64,000 nucleotides of DNA from Amphritea sp. 1_MG-2023 (GTDB lineage Bacteria > Pseudomonadota > Gammaproteobacteria > Pseudomonadales > Balneatricaceae). Below, in pieces: positions 62,583-64,000 of this stretch (within the stretch, counting starts at the first letter, position 1; every line of letters starts with the position of its first letter). The stretch lies in assembly GCF_030547545.1 (NCBI RefSeq), contig NZ_JAUOQE010000016.1, positions 28,765 to 92,764 of the forward strand. The letters are read 5' to 3'. A model generated the notes under the pieces. The model did no database searches and had not been told where the DNA came from. It saw only the letters and a program-made list of their open reading frames with translations. The position numbers were made by a program, and so were the translations under genes.

Positions 62583-63055
62583 GCCGCTTATGTCGTAGTT
62601 CGGTGATTGCCGGACTTGTGCACTGTTAAACAGCGATAACAAACAACGACTGCTGGGGTAATCCTCCCTTTATTAGCAGATGCTAAAAGTAGAGGTTACT
62701 GCGTGAATGCTCAGCGGTCAGTGAGGTTGGTTGGATTTCACCCAATCCCTTATAGCGACTATACAGCAAGGCGATAACAGAGAAGTCCAGAGCGTCCTCA
62801 CACAGTTATCCACAGGATATGTGAGTAACTGTATGGCGCTGATAGTTGTAGCCAAAGGGGTGTTCGCTTTTGAGCGTTTGTCTCTTTCTGATTGGAATGG
62901 GCGCAGTGAATCAGCAGGAAAGCGCCAGCTTCTTGAAAACGGGTGTCGTAACATTCGACACCCATTGAGGGGCTATTTCTAATCTATGGGGATGCTTTTT
63001 AGAGCCTGCCGCTTAGTCGGTGACCTAGTCTTCTGATACAGCAACAACCAGCACG
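62583..63055. other. Gene-free interval with a perfect hairpin
   Basis: No supported gene. GGGTGTCG-TAACATT-CGACACCC at 62941-62963 is a perfect 8-bp hairpin without a T tract, between the ends of the FrhB-like gene and the convergent yggL; it may terminate either. A lone DnaA-box-like TTATCCACA at about 62808 has no partners. Confidence 0.5.
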
Positions 63056-63391
63056 TTAAGCTTGATTAATGTCTATCAACTCGCCAACTTCGTAATTCTC
63101 AATAGTGGCGTAAGTGCCACACCAATCAGACAACGCTTGTCTCTGACTCTCTGACGGAGATTCATAGCGCTGTTGAGAGAGTACATGGCCCTGAATTCCG
63201 TCAGGATCTGAGTACCCAAAGTAGGTCAGTCCTTGCTTCTCAAGTTGGTCAACAAAGCTCGCAATGAATGCGTCCAAATCACTCTCGTTGTTAGTGGATA
63301 GCTTTACCTGTATCTCAAAGAGGTTCACGGCAAATTCACCCAGGAACAGTTTTTTGCGTAGGCGGCGGTTGTGCTTGTTTCGTACTTTCAT
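63056..63391 (-). CDS. yggL: YggL (DUF469) 50S-associated protein
   Basis: A 111-residue soluble protein of the YggL family, which associates with the 50S ribosomal subunit. The basic N-terminus KVRNKHNRRLRKKLFLGEFA is the family hallmark, followed by an alpha/beta domain with FIASFVDQLEKQGLTYFGY and a C-terminal acidic stretch ending near GELIDINQA. Length fits the family (about 105-110 residues). The gene is isolated, and the stretch to the window end holds only a miniature element. Confidence 0.88.
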   Translation of the reverse strand: MKVRNKHNRRLRKKLFLGEFAVNLFEIQVKLSTNNESDLDAFIASFVDQLEKQGLTYFGYSDPDGIQGHVLSQQRYESPSESQRQALSDWCGTYATIENYEVGELIDINQA

Positions 63392-63861
63392 TATGGATAA
63401 TCCTTATGAAATGGTATCTGTGTGGGTGGGGTTTGTGGAATAAGGTCGCTAGATTAGGCGCTCATACGACCAATTTAACGCTAGCTGCACTCAATATGAC
63501 GCTTGAGAAGGCGTCTTCATCCACCGGTTAATAAAAAGGGGAGGGCCAGAGTAAAGGGAAGATACGCACAAGTCCAATTTTCAGTTTATAGCTGCATAGC
63601 TATGCTACGACACGATAGGGTCTGTCGAGTACTGATAAATAGTTATTCGCGGGTTTCCTGGGGCTTGGGTAAGGGAAGCTGCGGATAACACAGGCTTTAA
63701 CCTCTTTACTCTTTACATGACGGCAGGTTTGTCACCACTAATCAGGTGGCACAAACTTATTGTGCAACTGTAGTCACAATATTTTCTGGTCGCTACAGTA
63801 ATAATGAGTCGGGAATCAAAATAAGAGAGGCAGTGTGATAAAATTGATGTAGCTGCTATAG

Positions 63862-64000
63862 GGAAGGTGCGAATAAGTCAATGACGCCTCTGGCTTACAG
63901 AGAAGCGGGAGATCAAGGCAACCGTTACAGGCATACTGGTTGTACGTCGAAAAATGTTAACGCCGAGATCCTGCTTCTCTGAAAGCCCCGAAGGGCGGAT
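63862..64000. mobile_element. IS5-ended miniature element, copy 5 (runs off the window)
   Basis: It begins GGAAGGTGCGAATAAGTC and continues as the reverse complement of the right part of copies 1 and 2, so it is inverted relative to them. The internal hairpin and the segment ending GAAGGGCGGAT are present. The other end lies beyond position 64000. Between yggL and this element, about 470 bases hold no supported gene. Confidence 0.82.

Noticed and set aside
62731..62982. 83-residue plus-strand frame between the FrhB-like gene and yggL
   Set aside because: It reads through a perfect hairpin, lacks a ribosome-binding site and overlaps an equally long antisense frame.
1..64000. CRISPR arrays, tRNA or rRNA genes, prophage or integrase genes
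   Set aside because: Looked for and not seen; the only dispersed repeats are the IS5-ended miniature elements.

Overview
The window looks like the chromosome of a free-living, probably marine or aquatic gammaproteobacterium of the Oceanospirillales/Pseudomonas-like kind. Pointers are a PA2817-type gene beside a YadGH-type ABC exporter, type II QueF, YggL, c-di-GMP enzymes, sigma-54 promoters and IS5-type miniature elements. I saw no tRNA, rRNA, CRISPR array or phage genes. Species cannot be fixed from this sequence.

Layout. 1-13 kb is mostly housekeeping: the end of an outer-membrane barrel gene, a GGDEF-EAL protein, PA2817, an ABC exporter, queF, a nitroreductase, a thioesterase, a cyclophilin, a DUF4197 protein, an SGNH esterase overlapping a eukaryotic-type HisA, and a LysM/M23 peptidase. 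13-22 kb is catabolic: an orphan HpaD ring-cleavage dioxygenase, an AraC regulator, and a sigma-54 operon for a 2-oxoacid/acetoin dehydrogenase whose E2 is split into a lipoyl protein and a bare catalytic protein. That operon carries its own lipoate ligase and a Tat-exported small subunit plus GMC oxidoreductase. 22-28 kb holds a HupE/UreJ protein, an exported VOC protein and a bufferin-type RiPP operon (DUF2282 precursor, DUF692/MNIO, DUF2063, DoxX). 28-38 kb has SelO, a TPP-riboswitch operon (thiD and a ThiXYZ-like importer), a SulP transporter, a LysR regulator and a DUF1826 gene behind a Zur-like operator.

38-60 kb is the most striking part. A leftward Wzy-type exopolysaccharide cluster (STAS, Wza, Wzz, Wzy-like, GT4, Wzx, GT2, then a WecG/sugar-transferase fusion and a nucleotidyltransferase fusion) adjoins a partner-switching module (receiver-PP2C phosphatase, HATPase, STAS). 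Divergent from these is a PhnD-family binding protein, a hybrid histidine kinase and a sigma-54 response regulator. Four sigma-54-type promoters and four copies of one palindrome (about TTGCA-WWW-TGCAA) lie in the three regulatory gaps, each palindrome about 90-130 bp upstream of a promoter. One palindrome sits midway between two divergent promoters. This reads as a self-contained, autoregulated signal-to-polysaccharide circuit resembling the Vibrio syp design but with a PhnD-like input protein.

60-64 kb carries a second GGDEF-EAL protein, an FrhB-family iron-sulfur protein and YggL. Five copies (three long, two internally deleted) of an IS5-ended miniature transposable element are scattered through intergenic gaps. 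Functions come from reading the translations; no database search was possible.
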